DNA from: Blastococcus sp. TML/M2B
Lineage (GTDB): Bacteria > Actinomycetota > Actinomycetes > Mycobacteriales > Geodermatophilaceae
Length of the DNA stretch: 64,000 bases
Direction: 5' to 3'
NCBI RefSeq assembly: GCF_016612865.1
Contig: NZ_JAENZZ010000001.1
Location: 434,001 to 498,000, forward strand
Both the position numbers and the translations under genes were made by a program. This document shows, piece after piece, positions 45,662 to 53,731 of the stretch; the stretch's first letter is position 1, and each line of letters opens with the position of its first letter. The notes below the pieces were generated by a model. That model saw only the letters and a list, made by a program, of their open reading frames with translations. It ran no database searches and had not been told where the DNA came from.

Positions 45662-46522
45662 ATGACCGAGGACCTCGACAGGCGCCTCCGGCGGCTGCAG
45701 GCCTCCGGGGACGTCGACGCGCTCATCGACCTCGGCTGCGACCTGGCCGACGCCGGGCGGCACGCCGAGGCCGAGGCGTGCTTCCGCCGGGCCGCGGACG
45801 CCGGGGACACGGTCGCCTCCTTCAACCTGGGCAACTCCCTGGCCGCGCAGGGCCGGTGGGCCGAGGCGGTCGACGCCTACGAGGTCGCGCTCTCCGCCGG
45901 TGAGGCCGACGCCTGGCGGAACCTCGGCCTGGTGCTCGAGGACCTCGGCGACCTCGCCGGTGCGATGCGGGCCTACCGCGGCGCCGTCGACGCCGGGGAC
46001 CTCGAGGGCGGGCTGCAGCTGGCGTTCCTGCTGCGCGAGCAGGGGGAACGTCAGCAGGCGCTGGCCGTCGCCGAGGAGATCGCCGCCGCCGGGGACGCCG
46101 AGGCCGCCGCCGTCGTCGCGTGCTGGCGGTTCTGCGCCACGCTGGACCCGGCGCTGGAGGCCGACCTGCGGGTCGGGGCCGACCACTTCCCGGCCGCGCG
46201 CACCGACCTGGCGCACCTGCTGCGGGAGAGCGGTCGGGGCGCCGAGGCGCGCTCGGTGCTCGAGCGCGGCGCGAAGCTCGGCGAGCAGGTGGCCTGGCTG
46301 CCGCTGGGCAACCTGTACCGCGAGGACCTCGGCGACGACGAGGCCGCCGAGGAGGCGTTCCGCGCCGGCATCGCCGCCGGCGACGTCTACTGCCACCAGA
46401 ACCTCGCGGTGCTGCTGGCCGACCGCGGCGACTTCGACGGCGCGGTCGAGCAGTTCCGGCTCGGCGCCGAGGCCGGGGACCAGCTGGCCGCGCAGACGCT
46501 GCGCGGCCTCGAACTGGGCTGA
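45662..46522 (+). CDS. TPR/Sel1-like repeat protein
   Basis: A 286-residue protein built almost wholly of about seven or eight degenerate 36-residue helical repeats. Examples are HAEAEACFRRAADAGDTVAS, WAEAVDAYEVALSAGEADAW and AAEEAFRAGIAAGDVYCHQN, with the recurring A-x-x-G-D boundary of Sel1/TPR units. No catalytic domain or signal peptide is seen. Such proteins are scaffolds for protein-protein contacts. ATG 45662 is the start. Neighbours give no clear partner. Confidence 0.88.
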   Translation: MTEDLDRRLRRLQASGDVDALIDLGCDLADAGRHAEAEACFRRAADAGDTVASFNLGNSLAAQGRWAEAVDAYEVALSAGEADAWRNLGLVLEDLGDLAGAMRAYRGAVDAGDLEGGLQLAFLLREQGERQQALAVAEEIAAAGDAEAAAVVACWRFCATLDPALEADLRVGADHFPAARTDLAHLLRESGRGAEARSVLERGAKLGEQVAWLPLGNLYREDLGDDEAAEEAFRAGIAAGDVYCHQNLAVLLADRGDFDGAVEQFRLGAEAGDQLAAQTLRGLELG

Positions 46523-46583
46523 TCCGCAGCACCCGCACCCATCCCGGTACGGACCGGTTCCACCCGGTCCGGATACTGATCGC

Positions 46584-47624
46584 GTGACCGACGCCACACA
46601 CGCGCTGCGGACGGCGACCCGGACCGACCTGGAAGCGGTCGGGACGGCGCTCGGGCTGCCGGTTCCGGCGCTCGCGCCCGCGCTCGTCGAGCCGGGCGCC
46701 CGGGTGCTCATCGGCGCCGAGGGGCAGGTCGTGCTGCTGCGCCGCCGCTGGTCGCCCGACGCGACCGCCGACGCCGTGGTGGTGCGCCGGGCCGGCGTGC
46801 CCCTGGACCACCCCGACGTCCTCGCCGTCGCCGCGGCCTGGGGCTGCGACCGCGTGCGGCACCTGGCCAGCGACCGCTGCGTGCCGGTGCCGGCCCCGCC
46901 GGTCGACGCACCCCTGGCCGTCCGGTTCGCCCATCTGGCCGCGCTGGCCGCCACCCGGGTCGAGACGGCCACCGCGCTCACCCGAGACGAGGACGCCGAC
47001 GCCGCCGCGCACGACACCGCCGTCTCGGTGCTCGGCGCGCTCGGGGTGCCGGTGCTGGGCGCCCTGAGCCGCGACCAGGCGGTGCCCGAGGGCATGCCGT
47101 GGATCGTCATCGACCCGCTGGACGGGGCCCGCAACTTCCGCGCCGGGCTGCCGCCGTGGGCGTTCTCCGCGGCGCTGGTGAAGGACGGGCGGCCGGTCGC
47201 CGGCCTGGTCGCCGACCTCTCCTCGGGCCGCCGCTGGTCGGCGATCGACGGGCGGGGGGCCGAGCGGGACGGGACCGTGATCCGCACACGGGCCGGCAGC
47301 ACCGTCGTCGTGCGCGACGCGCCGGGCGGCGGGTCCGTCGGCGTGCACGGCGCGGCCGGGCGGCTGCGGATCACCGGCTGCACGGCGATCGACCTGTGCC
47401 TGGTCGCCGACGGCGCGGCCGCCGCCTGGCACGACGTCGACCGCCAGGGCACCTACGTGCACGACATCGCCGCCGGGCTCGCCGTCCTGCTCGCCGCCGG
47501 CGGGTCCGCGCTCACCGACACCGGCGGCCCGGTGGTGCTGCGCCCGGGCACCGGGGCGCGCATCCGGTTCGTGGCTGCGGCCGACGAGCAGGGCGCGCGG
47601 TCGCTGCTCGCCGCGCTCGGCTGA
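46584..47624 (+). CDS. Inositol monophosphatase-like protein with extra N-terminal domain
   Basis: A 346-residue protein. Residues 140-346 resemble the inositol monophosphatase / 3'(2'),5'-bisphosphate nucleotidase fold: the metal-binding motif IVIDPLDGARNFRAGLPPWA is intact, and the second metal motif is YVHDIAAGLAVL (WDxAAG-like with His for Trp). The usual upstream Glu-Glu motif is not evident; GALSRDQAVPEG stands in its place. The N-terminal 115 residues (for example TRTDLEAVGTALGLPVPALA) are an additional domain not found in normal 260-residue family members and not recognised. GTG 46584. Catalysis is uncertain because a metal ligand may be missing. Confidence 0.78.
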   Translation: MTDATHALRTATRTDLEAVGTALGLPVPALAPALVEPGARVLIGAEGQVVLLRRRWSPDATADAVVVRRAGVPLDHPDVLAVAAAWGCDRVRHLASDRCVPVPAPPVDAPLAVRFAHLAALAATRVETATALTRDEDADAAAHDTAVSVLGALGVPVLGALSRDQAVPEGMPWIVIDPLDGARNFRAGLPPWAFSAALVKDGRPVAGLVADLSSGRRWSAIDGRGAERDGTVIRTRAGSTVVVRDAPGGGSVGVHGAAGRLRITGCTAIDLCLVADGAAAAWHDVDRQGTYVHDIAAGLAVLLAAGGSALTDTGGPVVLRPGTGARIRFVAAADEQGARSLLAALG

Positions 47625-47639
47625 CCCGGGCCGCCCGCC

Positions 47640-49040
47640 TCAGCGGGTGGCGGCCCGGATCGCGGCGAGCAGCGCCTCCCGCTCGTGCATCGTCGTCCGC
47701 GCCCGGCCGCGGGTGGCGCCCAGCGCGACCTCGGCGGCGTCGATGGCCCGCCAGTCCTCCAGCAGGACCGGCTCGGCGCCGCGGGCGCGCAGCGTCGTCA
47801 CCAGGTCGTCGACCGGGCCCCGGACGGCCAGCGTGCCGTCCGCGGCGTCGGCGAGCAGGGCGTCGACCGTCTCGCGGGCGTCGTGCTTGTTGGTGCCGAC
47901 GACGCCGCTGGGCCCGCGCTTGATCCACCCGGCCACGTACTCGCCGGCCGACGGCTGCCCGTCGCGGAGCACCCGGCCGACGCCGTCGTGCGGCACCGTG
48001 CCGCTGCTCTCGTCGACCGGCAGGCCGGGCAGCGGGGTGCCGCGGTAGCCGACCGAGCGGACGACGAGGTCGGCCGGCAGCACCTCGGTCTCGCCGGTGC
48101 CCACGGCCCGGCCGTCGCCGTCGACGGCGGTGCGCTCGACCTCGATGCCGGTGACCCGGCCCTCGCCGACGAGCCGGACCGGCCGCCGGAAGAAGCTCAG
48201 CCGCAGCGGGATGCGGTCGGCGTCGAGGACATGGTCGGCCCACCCGCGGAGCACCCCGAGGTTGCGGCCGACCACGCGGTCGGCGGCGGCGCGCTCCTCG
48301 CTCGCCGCGTCCAGCTCGAGGTCGGCCGGGTCCACCAGGACGGTCGCGGCGGTCATCTCGTCGAGCTCGCGCAGCTCCTGGGTGGTGAAGCTGGCCTGCG
48401 CGGGGCCGCGGCGCCCGAGGATGGTCACCCGCTCCACCGGGGCGGCGGCCAGCGCGTCGAGGACGTGCTGCGGCATGTCGGTCGGCTCGAGCTCCTCGGG
48501 GGCGCGGGCCAGCACCCGGGCCACGTCGAGGGCCACGTTGCCGACGCCCACGACCACGACCGACCGGGCGTGGGTCAGCGCCGACTCGATCCGCTCCCGG
48601 TCGGCGTCGGGGTGCCCGCAGTACCAGGCGACGACGTCGGTGGCGGCCAGGCTGCCGGGGAGGTCCTCGCCCTCGATGCCCAGGCGACGGTCCAGCGCCG
48701 CGCCGTAGGTGTAGACGACGGCGTCGACGTGCTCGCGGAGCTCCTCCAGCGACACGTCCACGCCGACGTCGACGTTGCCGACGAAGCGGACCAGCGGCTG
48801 GTCGAGGCTGCGGTGCAGGGTCTCGCGGATGGCGCGCATCTTGGGGTGGTCGGGTGCGATCCCGTGCCGGACCAGGCCGAACGGGGTGGGCAGCCGGTCG
48901 ATGAGGTCGACCGACACCTGGACATCGTCCTGCCTCGTCAGCGCGTCGGCGGCGAAGATGCCCGCCGGCCCGGCGCCGATGATGGCCACCCGGAGGGGGT
49001 GGCGCTCGGACGGGGGAGCGGCGGAACCCTCGGCGACCAT
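47640..49040 (-). CDS. Ferredoxin/adrenodoxin-type NADP+ reductase (FprA/FprB-like)
   Basis: A 466-residue flavoprotein of the adrenodoxin reductase family (mycobacterial FprA/FprB). Visible motifs: FAD-binding VAIIGAGPAGIFAADAL at the start, GLVRHGIAPDHPKMRAI, NADP-binding VVVGVGNVALDVARVL, LGRRGPAQASFTTQELREL, and the C-terminal YVAGWIKRGPSGVVGTNKHD that contacts FAD. It transfers electrons between NADPH and ferredoxin, feeding cytochromes P450 and similar enzymes. ATG 49040 is chosen because AGGA lies eight bases before it; ATG 49049 is an alternative. It is divergent from the monooxygenase-like gene. Confidence 0.93.
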   Translation of the reverse strand: MVAEGSAAPPSERHPLRVAIIGAGPAGIFAADALTRQDDVQVSVDLIDRLPTPFGLVRHGIAPDHPKMRAIRETLHRSLDQPLVRFVGNVDVGVDVSLEELREHVDAVVYTYGAALDRRLGIEGEDLPGSLAATDVVAWYCGHPDADRERIESALTHARSVVVVGVGNVALDVARVLARAPEELEPTDMPQHVLDALAAAPVERVTILGRRGPAQASFTTQELRELDEMTAATVLVDPADLELDAASEERAAADRVVGRNLGVLRGWADHVLDADRIPLRLSFFRRPVRLVGEGRVTGIEVERTAVDGDGRAVGTGETEVLPADLVVRSVGYRGTPLPGLPVDESSGTVPHDGVGRVLRDGQPSAGEYVAGWIKRGPSGVVGTNKHDARETVDALLADAADGTLAVRGPVDDLVTTLRARGAEPVLLEDWRAIDAAEVALGATRGRARTTMHEREALLAAIRAATR

Positions 49041-49125
49041 GACTGGCATCCTGACCCGGCCGGGGGCGCTTCCACCAGAGCGCGCGCCCGGTTTCCCGAT
49101 CACCGTCGCTCGAGGAGGCCCCTCC

Positions 49126-49434
49126 ATGTCCATCGTCGTCGTCGCCACCCTGACCCCCAAGCCCGATGCGGTGGACGCCGTCCGGGAGGCCCTGCTGGCC
49201 GCCATCCCGAAGGTGCACGAGGAGCCCGGCTGCGAGCTCTACTCCCTCCACGAGGCCGACGGCGCGTTCGTCATGGTGGAGAAGTGGGCCGACGCCGACG
49301 CCATGAAGGCGCACGGCAAGGCCGAGCCGCTGGCCACCCTGGGCGCCGCCCTGGCCGGGAAGATGGCCGCCGCTCCCGACGTCCGCCGGCTCACCCCCGT
49401 GCCGGCCGGCGACGCCGGCAAGGGCGCCGTCTGA
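49126..49434 (+). CDS. Antibiotic biosynthesis monooxygenase (ABM) family protein
   Basis: A 102-residue dimeric ferredoxin-like-fold protein. Typical ABM features are IVVVATLTPKPDAVDAVREA, the signature HEEPGCELYSLHEADG and FVMVEKWADADAMKAH. Family members include quinol monooxygenases and heme-degrading enzymes that work without a classic cofactor, but many are of unknown role. ATG 49126 follows GAGGAGG at seven bases. It is divergent from the ferredoxin reductase gene with only 85 bp between, which hints at shared redox roles without proof. Confidence 0.9.
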   Translation: MSIVVVATLTPKPDAVDAVREALLAAIPKVHEEPGCELYSLHEADGAFVMVEKWADADAMKAHGKAEPLATLGAALAGKMAAAPDVRRLTPVPAGDAGKGAV

Positions 49435-49458
49435 CCTGACGCTGCGGGCCCGGCGACC

Positions 49459-50313
49459 TCAGCCGCAGGAGTGGTTGCGGTCGAGGTCGTCGGGGACGTA
49501 CTGCGCGAGGGCGACCTCGCCGTCGGGCACCAGCGGCGGCTGGTCGCACTCGGCCACGGCCTCGGCGAGGCTCACCGAGCCGGCCAGCCAGCTGGGCAGG
49601 CCGACCAGCGCGCTGTCGGCCGGCACCGTGCCGACGATCTCCGACCACTGCTGGGCGGTGGAGTACAGCCCGGTCCGCGCGCCGCGGAAGTCCAGGTAGG
49701 CGACCATGCCCTCGAGCGTGGCCCGGTTGCGGGCGCGCGCGACGTCGGAGCCGACCTGCCAGGTGTTCTCCGTCTCGACGTCCAGCCACCAGATGTAGCT
49801 CGACGGCAGGCTGTCGACGCCGGCCTCGCGGGCGGCGGGCTGGAACACCTCCGACACGCTCTCGCGGGCGCGCTCCCAGCCGTACCGCCACGAGCAGGCG
49901 GGCGAGTTCTCGCCGGCGCAGTCCCCGTAGGGGGTTGCGCCGGTCGTGGGCCAGGTGGTGACCAGGCCCATGACCTGGCCGGGGTTGGCGGTGTTCAGGT
50001 AGAGCTGCGCGACCGGCTGCTCGTCCACCGAGCCGTTGGACTCCCAGGCCCAGGCGAGCTGCTCCTCCAGGCACGGGTTCTCGCGGGTGGCGGAGCCGCC
50101 GTTGACGCCGACGACGGCGAACGCCCGGTCGTCGGGCAGCTCGGCGTCGCACTGCGGGTGCGAGATGTCGACGCCGACCGGGCTCACCGGGCGGTCGTAC
50201 TCGGCGGGCGCCGCGCCCGCGGGGGAGGGCCCGGCCAGCAGGGTCGCGACGGCGGCCGGCGCCACGACGGCGGCGGACCGCAGCCGTCCACGACGCGTGC
50301 CCCCGATGCCCAC
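49459..50313 (-). CDS. Secreted protein, glycoside hydrolase-like TIM-barrel
   Basis: A 284-residue exported protein. The N-terminal signal peptide has RRGRLRSAAVVAPAAVATLL and a likely cleavage after AGA. The mature part starts VSPVGVDISHPQCDAELPDD and contains FAVVGVNGGSATRENPC and YIWWLDVETENTWQVG, a strand pattern similar to GH25/DUF1906-like barrel proteins of actinobacteria. Six or more Cys residues suggest disulfides. GTG 50313 is chosen to give a normal signal sequence. Binding or cleavage of a cell-wall polymer is possible but not shown. Confidence 0.75.
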   Translation of the reverse strand: MGIGGTRRGRLRSAAVVAPAAVATLLAGPSPAGAAPAEYDRPVSPVGVDISHPQCDAELPDDRAFAVVGVNGGSATRENPCLEEQLAWAWESNGSVDEQPVAQLYLNTANPGQVMGLVTTWPTTGATPYGDCAGENSPACSWRYGWERARESVSEVFQPAAREAGVDSLPSSYIWWLDVETENTWQVGSDVARARNRATLEGMVAYLDFRGARTGLYSTAQQWSEIVGTVPADSALVGLPSWLAGSVSLAEAVAECDQPPLVPDGEVALAQYVPDDLDRNHSCG

Positions 50314-50366
50314 ACCCGCGACCGTACCGGGGGAGGCGGCTCCGCAGGGCGCCGCGAGGAGCGGGC

Positions 50367-51176
50367 TCAGACGGCCTGGCAGGTGGGGCACCAGTAGAGG
50401 TTCCGGCCGACCATGACCTCGGTCCGCACCTCGGTGTCGCAGATCCGGCAGGGCAGGCCGGTGCGCCGGTAGACGTAGTGCGCGTCCTCGCGGCGGACGG
50501 CGCCGCTGCGGCGGGACCGGTCCTCGGGGCGGGTGGTGACGATGCGTCCCATCCGGACGCCGGACCGCAGCAGGGTGACCAGGTCGGCCCACATCTGCGC
50601 CCACAGCGCCTCGTCGACCGCGCGGCCCGGGCGGAACGGGGAGACCCGGTGCCGGAAGAGCAGCTCGGCCCGGTAGACGTTGCCGACGCCGGCGAGCACG
50701 GACTGGTCCATGAGCAGCGCGCCGATCGCGGTGCGGCTGCCGGCGATCCGCCGGTGCGCACGTCCGCCGTCCGCACGGGGGCGCAGCGGGTCGGGGCCGA
50801 GCCGGTCGAGGATCGTGCCGACCTCGTCGGTCTGCAGCACCTCGCAGGCCGTCGGGCCACGCAGGTCGGTCCACACCCCCGCGCCGTCGGGGCCCTCGGC
50901 CACCCACCGCATGCGCAGCGCGCCCTTCGCCGGCGGCGGGGTGCCCGGGCCGGTCAGGTAGCTGCCGTACAGGCCCAGGTGCACGTGCAGGTGGTCCTCG
51001 CCGAAGCGGGCGAACAGGTGCTTGCCGTAGGAGAAGACCTCGTCGAGGACGCGGCCGTCGAGCAGCGCCGCCCCGGCCTCGAAGCGGCCCTGCGGGCTGG
51101 TGACGTGGACCGGCCGGCCGGCGAACAGCGTGGACTGCTCCCGCGCCAGGCGGTACAGGGTGTGGCCCTCGGGCAT
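50367..51176 (-). CDS. nei: Fpg/Nei-family DNA glycosylase (endonuclease VIII type)
   Basis: A 269-residue base-excision repair glycosylase with AP-lyase activity. It starts MPEGHTLYRLAREQ, with catalytic Pro2 and Glu3 after removal of Met, the Nei-specific PEGHT form. SYGKHLFARFG carries the conserved Lys, and AGVGNVYRAELLFRHRVSPF is the H2TH element. The C-terminal zinc finger has CRIC and CPTC with RTEVMVGRNLYW between. It removes oxidised pyrimidines. It lies beside UdgX and XPB in a window with several repair genes, but these are not in one operon. Confidence 0.94.
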   Translation of the reverse strand: MPEGHTLYRLAREQSTLFAGRPVHVTSPQGRFEAGAALLDGRVLDEVFSYGKHLFARFGEDHLHVHLGLYGSYLTGPGTPPPAKGALRMRWVAEGPDGAGVWTDLRGPTACEVLQTDEVGTILDRLGPDPLRPRADGGRAHRRIAGSRTAIGALLMDQSVLAGVGNVYRAELLFRHRVSPFRPGRAVDEALWAQMWADLVTLLRSGVRMGRIVTTRPEDRSRRSGAVRREDAHYVYRRTGLPCRICDTEVRTEVMVGRNLYWCPTCQAV

Positions 51177-51210
51177 CCGCGCAGCGTAGGTGCCCCCGCG
51201 GGGTACCCGC

Positions 51211-51531
51211 TCAGCGGTCGGCGGTCTCCAGGCCGAAGTGCGGCCGGTCGTCGACGGCGACGAGGTCGAGGAACTCGGGGTGCTGGAGGATGTGCCGCCG
51301 CACGAAGGAGCAGTACGGCAGCACCGTCAGGCCGCGCTCGCGCGCCGCGGTGAGGACGCCGTCCACCAGCTTGGTGCCGATGCCCTGACCGCCCACGGAC
51401 GGGTCGACCTCGGTGTGCGGGAGGGTCATCTGGCCGTTGTCGACGTGGTAGCTGGCCAGGCCGACGACACGCTCGCCCTGCCGGATCTCGAAGCGTCCCC
51501 GCTCGGGGACGTCGACCACCGAGGTCTCCAT
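51211..51531 (-). CDS. GNAT-fold N-acetyltransferase (COG2388/NATD1-like)
   Basis: A 106-residue minimal GNAT protein: a short N-terminal strand pair (RFEIRQGERVVGLASYHV), the acetyl-CoA loop SVGGQGIGTKLVDGVL (Q-x-x-G-x-G/A type) and the C-terminal strand-helix TVLPYCSFVRRHILQHPEFL. The order and brevity match the YidJ/NATD1-like family. ATG 51531. The acetylated substrate is unknown. The gene lies between the glycosylase gene and the tRNA. Confidence 0.85.
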   Translation of the reverse strand: METSVVDVPERGRFEIRQGERVVGLASYHVDNGQMTLPHTEVDPSVGGQGIGTKLVDGVLTAARERGLTVLPYCSFVRRHILQHPEFLDLVAVDDRPHFGLETADR

Positions 51532-51710
51532 TGCGATCCACCTTCCGTCATCCCCGGCGCCGTTGCCGGAGCTCGACGTGTGACCCAGAACCGTAACGCC
51601 TGGGAACCGGTTCGTCTCTCCCCGATACGACGAGTCGGGTCGCCCGGGGGTTCCCCGCGCCACCCCGATAGCCTCTGCGCCGTCGGTGTCGCGCAGCTCC
51701 GTCGCGCGAG

Positions 51711-51786
51711 GCCCCCGTAGCTCAGGGGATAGAGCATCGGTTTCCTAAACCGTGTGTCGCAGGTTCGAATCCTGCCGGGGGCACCA
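51711..51786 (+). tRNA. tRNA-Arg (anticodon CCT), host of an integrated element
   Basis: A complete cloverleaf: acceptor GCCCCCG/CGGGGGC, D-arm with AGGGGAT loop, anticodon arm CGGTTTCCTAAACCG with anticodon CCT (reads AGG), T-arm GCAGG/CCTGC with loop TTCGAAT. Discriminator A is followed by an encoded CCA at 51784-51786. The 3' 65 bp from 51720 recur at 55796-55860, which marks it as an integration target. Confidence 0.97.
51720..51784 (+). repeat. attL: 65-bp tRNA 3' segment
   Basis: The left copy of the direct repeat lies within the intact tRNA-Arg gene and covers the D-stem to the first C of the CCA end. It is identical over all 65 bases to 55796-55860. Confidence 0.95.
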
Positions 51787-51799
51787 GAAAGAACGCAGG

Positions 51800-52453
51800 T
51801 CAGGTGGGCAGGGGCTCCCTGACGCGGGTTGGCCGCGCCGGAACCCGTGCAACTAGCGTGCGATCCAACGGAAGACGACCCATCTGTTGGAGGTCTCGGC
51901 GGACACCCTCGCGGTAGAGCACGTCCAAGCGGTCTACGAGCGTTCCGGTGAGGTCGCGGGCATGAGCCCATCCACCTTGGGCCTGTTCCGCCGCCTCAGC
52001 GACCTCCGTATAGACGCGCAGCGTCACGTCACTTCCCGGAGCGTGCCCGAGTTGGCGCTGGATCTCGGCCAGGGTGGCGCCTGCGGCGTGCATCAGCGAC
52101 GCGCACGTCGGGCGAAGGTCGGACCTTCGCAGCGATCTCCTCGACGCCACGTCCCCTGCGGGATCTGGGCCGAGGCCCGCCGCGTCGGCTGCTGGCGCCC
52201 ACGCCCTGTGCATCCATCCTTGACGACGAGGGATGTCCACCCCATGCGTGCGCGGGCCCGGCCAGAGCAGTGGGCTGCCTGCGGCTTCCATGTTTCTCCG
52301 ATGCGTGATCAAGTCGGAGACGAGCGCGCGGGGCAGCCGGACCACACGGACTTCGTGGTCCTTTGGGGGCTTCCAGCCGAGTCGCCCTCGAACCTCCTCC
52401 GCAGCACGCTCAACCCTTAGGCCGCCCGCATCGAGGTCCAGGTGGCGCGGGGG
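51800..52453 (-). pseudogene. Tyrosine-type site-specific integrase, truncated remnant
   Basis: The C-terminal half of a phage-type integrase. Reading from the IS edge: HLDLDAGGLRVERAAEEVRG, GRLGWKPPKDHEVRVVRLPR, then WMHRAWAPAADAAGLGPDP and the catalytic C-terminus DLRPTCASLMHAAGATLAEI, QRQLGHAPGSDV and the nucleophile Tyr in TLRVYTEV. The N-terminal half is missing beyond the IS junction, and the His of the H-x-x-R box is replaced by Ser (SDLR), so it is inactive twice over. Its stop is 16 bp from the attL repeat, the usual place for an integrase. Confidence 0.88.
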
Positions 52454-52494
52454 GGACTGCCCAGACTTCAGTTGACTCGTCTCGGTAGGGGCGG

Positions 52495-53358
52495 TCAGGC
52501 CGCGTGAGCGGTCTGGGTCAGTGTCTCGAACTCGATAGGGGTCATGCGGCCGAGGGCGTCTTGGCGCCGGCGGCGGTGGTAGGTCTTCTCGATCCAGACC
52601 ACGATCGCCAGTCGTAGTTCCTCGCGGGTGGTCCAGCGTTGTCGGTTGAGGACGTTCTTCTGCAGCAGGCTGAAGAAGGACTCCATGGCGGCGTTGTCAG
52701 CACACGCTCCGACTCGGCCCATCGAGCCGCGCAACTGGGCCTCGCGCAGAGCCCGGACGTAGGCGTGGGAACGGAACTGGCTGCCGCGGTCCGAGTGCAT
52801 GATCGCGCCGACCGGGCCGCGCAGGGCAATGGCATTACGGAGCGCGTTGACCGCCAGCTCGGAGGTCATCCGGGCGTCGATGGAGTAGCCGACGATCCGC
52901 TTGGAGCTGGCGTCCTTGATCGCGCAGAGGTAGAGCTTGCCCTCGGCGGTGGGGTGTTCGGTGATGTCGGTCAGCCACAGCTGGTTGGGGCGCTCGGCGG
53001 TGAAGTCCCGGCGCACCAGGTCGTCGTGCACCGGCGGTCCGGGCTTGCGGTTCAGGCCGCGCTTGCGGGAGTGCACCGACCACAGCCGCTGCGAGGTGCA
53101 GAGCCGGTTGACCCGGTTGCGGGAGGCCCGCAGCCCCTTGTCGGCGAGTTCGTCGGCGATGAACCGGTAGCCGAACTCCGGATCGTCGTGGTGGATGTCG
53201 ATCGCGGCGTTGATCAGGTGCGCGTCGTCCCAGTCGCGCTGACTGACCGGGTTGGCCTGCCACTTGTAGAAGGCCTGCTTGGAGAAGCCGAGCACCCGGC
53301 AGGTCACCGCGACAGGGATCTTGTCGGCGGCGAGGTCTTGGACCAGCGGGTACATCAT
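52495..53358 (-). CDS. IS3-family transposase OrfB (DDE catalytic domain)
   Basis: A 287-residue rve-type integrase-core transposase. The N-terminal HTH_21 segment is SRNRVNRLCTSQRLWSVHSR. The DDE triad is visible as LWLTDITEHPTAEGKLYLCA (first Asp), AIMHSDRGSQFRSHAYV (second Asp) and CADNAAMESFFSLLQKNVLN (Glu). The ATG overlaps the orfA stop as ATGA; a C CCA AAA heptamer at 53358-53364 allows -1 frameshifting to produce an OrfAB fusion. All catalytic residues are intact. Confidence 0.95.
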   Translation of the reverse strand: MMYPLVQDLAADKIPVAVTCRVLGFSKQAFYKWQANPVSQRDWDDAHLINAAIDIHHDDPEFGYRFIADELADKGLRASRNRVNRLCTSQRLWSVHSRKRGLNRKPGPPVHDDLVRRDFTAERPNQLWLTDITEHPTAEGKLYLCAIKDASSKRIVGYSIDARMTSELAVNALRNAIALRGPVGAIMHSDRGSQFRSHAYVRALREAQLRGSMGRVGACADNAAMESFFSLLQKNVLNRQRWTTREELRLAIVVWIEKTYHRRRRQDALGRMTPIEFETLTQTAHAA

Positions 53359-53663
53359 TTTGGGAGGACGTCGCGGGCGAAGTACGCGGTCGCCCGGCGC
53401 AGAATCTCGTTCTCCTGCTCCAGCTGCTTGGCCCGCTTGCGCAGCTCCCGGTTCTCGGCTTCCAGGTCGCTGCCGGTGCTCGAGCCGGCCGGCGGCGAGG
53501 TCTTGGCGGCCAGGCCGTCGTCGCGGTCGGCGATCTTCAGCCAGCGTTGCAGGCAGGACTCGGAGATCCCGAAGCTCTTGGCAACCTGTGCGATCGACTG
53601 GTCGCCCTGCCGGGCCACCGCGATCACGTCACGCCGGAACTCCTTGGGGAACGGCTTGGGCAC
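53355..53663 (-). CDS. IS3-family transposase OrfA (HTH)
   Basis: A 102-residue DNA-binding subunit. It opens MPKPFPKEFRRDVIAVAR, continues with the helix-turn-helix SIAQVAKSFGISESCLQRWL and ends in a leucine-zipper-like coiled coil (LEAENRELRKRAKQLEQENE) used for multimerisation. The stop overlaps orfB. It normally recognises the terminal inverted repeats and is fused to OrfB by frameshifting. Confidence 0.95.
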   Translation of the reverse strand: MPKPFPKEFRRDVIAVARQGDQSIAQVAKSFGISESCLQRWLKIADRDDGLAAKTSPPAGSSTGSDLEAENRELRKRAKQLEQENEILRRATAYFARDVLPK

Positions 53664-53731
53664 GGTGCTGATCCTTCCAGCGAGGCCGAAACCTCACAGG
53701 CAAGGAGTCAACCGAACCCTGGGCAGTCCCC

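Larger units (their letters stand above)
52452..53731 (-). mobile_element. IS3-family insertion sequence
   Basis: A 1.28-kb element with terminal inverted repeats. GGGGACTGCCCAG at 52452-52464 is mirrored at 53719-53731, and the similarity extends inward (CAGTTGACTC against CGGTTGACTC). It encodes the two-frame transposase orfA/orfB. No target-site duplication is visible (GGG before, TTT after). It interrupts or abuts two truncated genes, the integrase on the left and ArsR on the right. It is intact as an element and may still be active. Confidence 0.9.

Noticed and set aside
51532..51710. Promoter of the tRNA gene
   Set aside because: A TAGCCT near 51670 could be a -10 box, but no convincing -35 match lies at the right distance.
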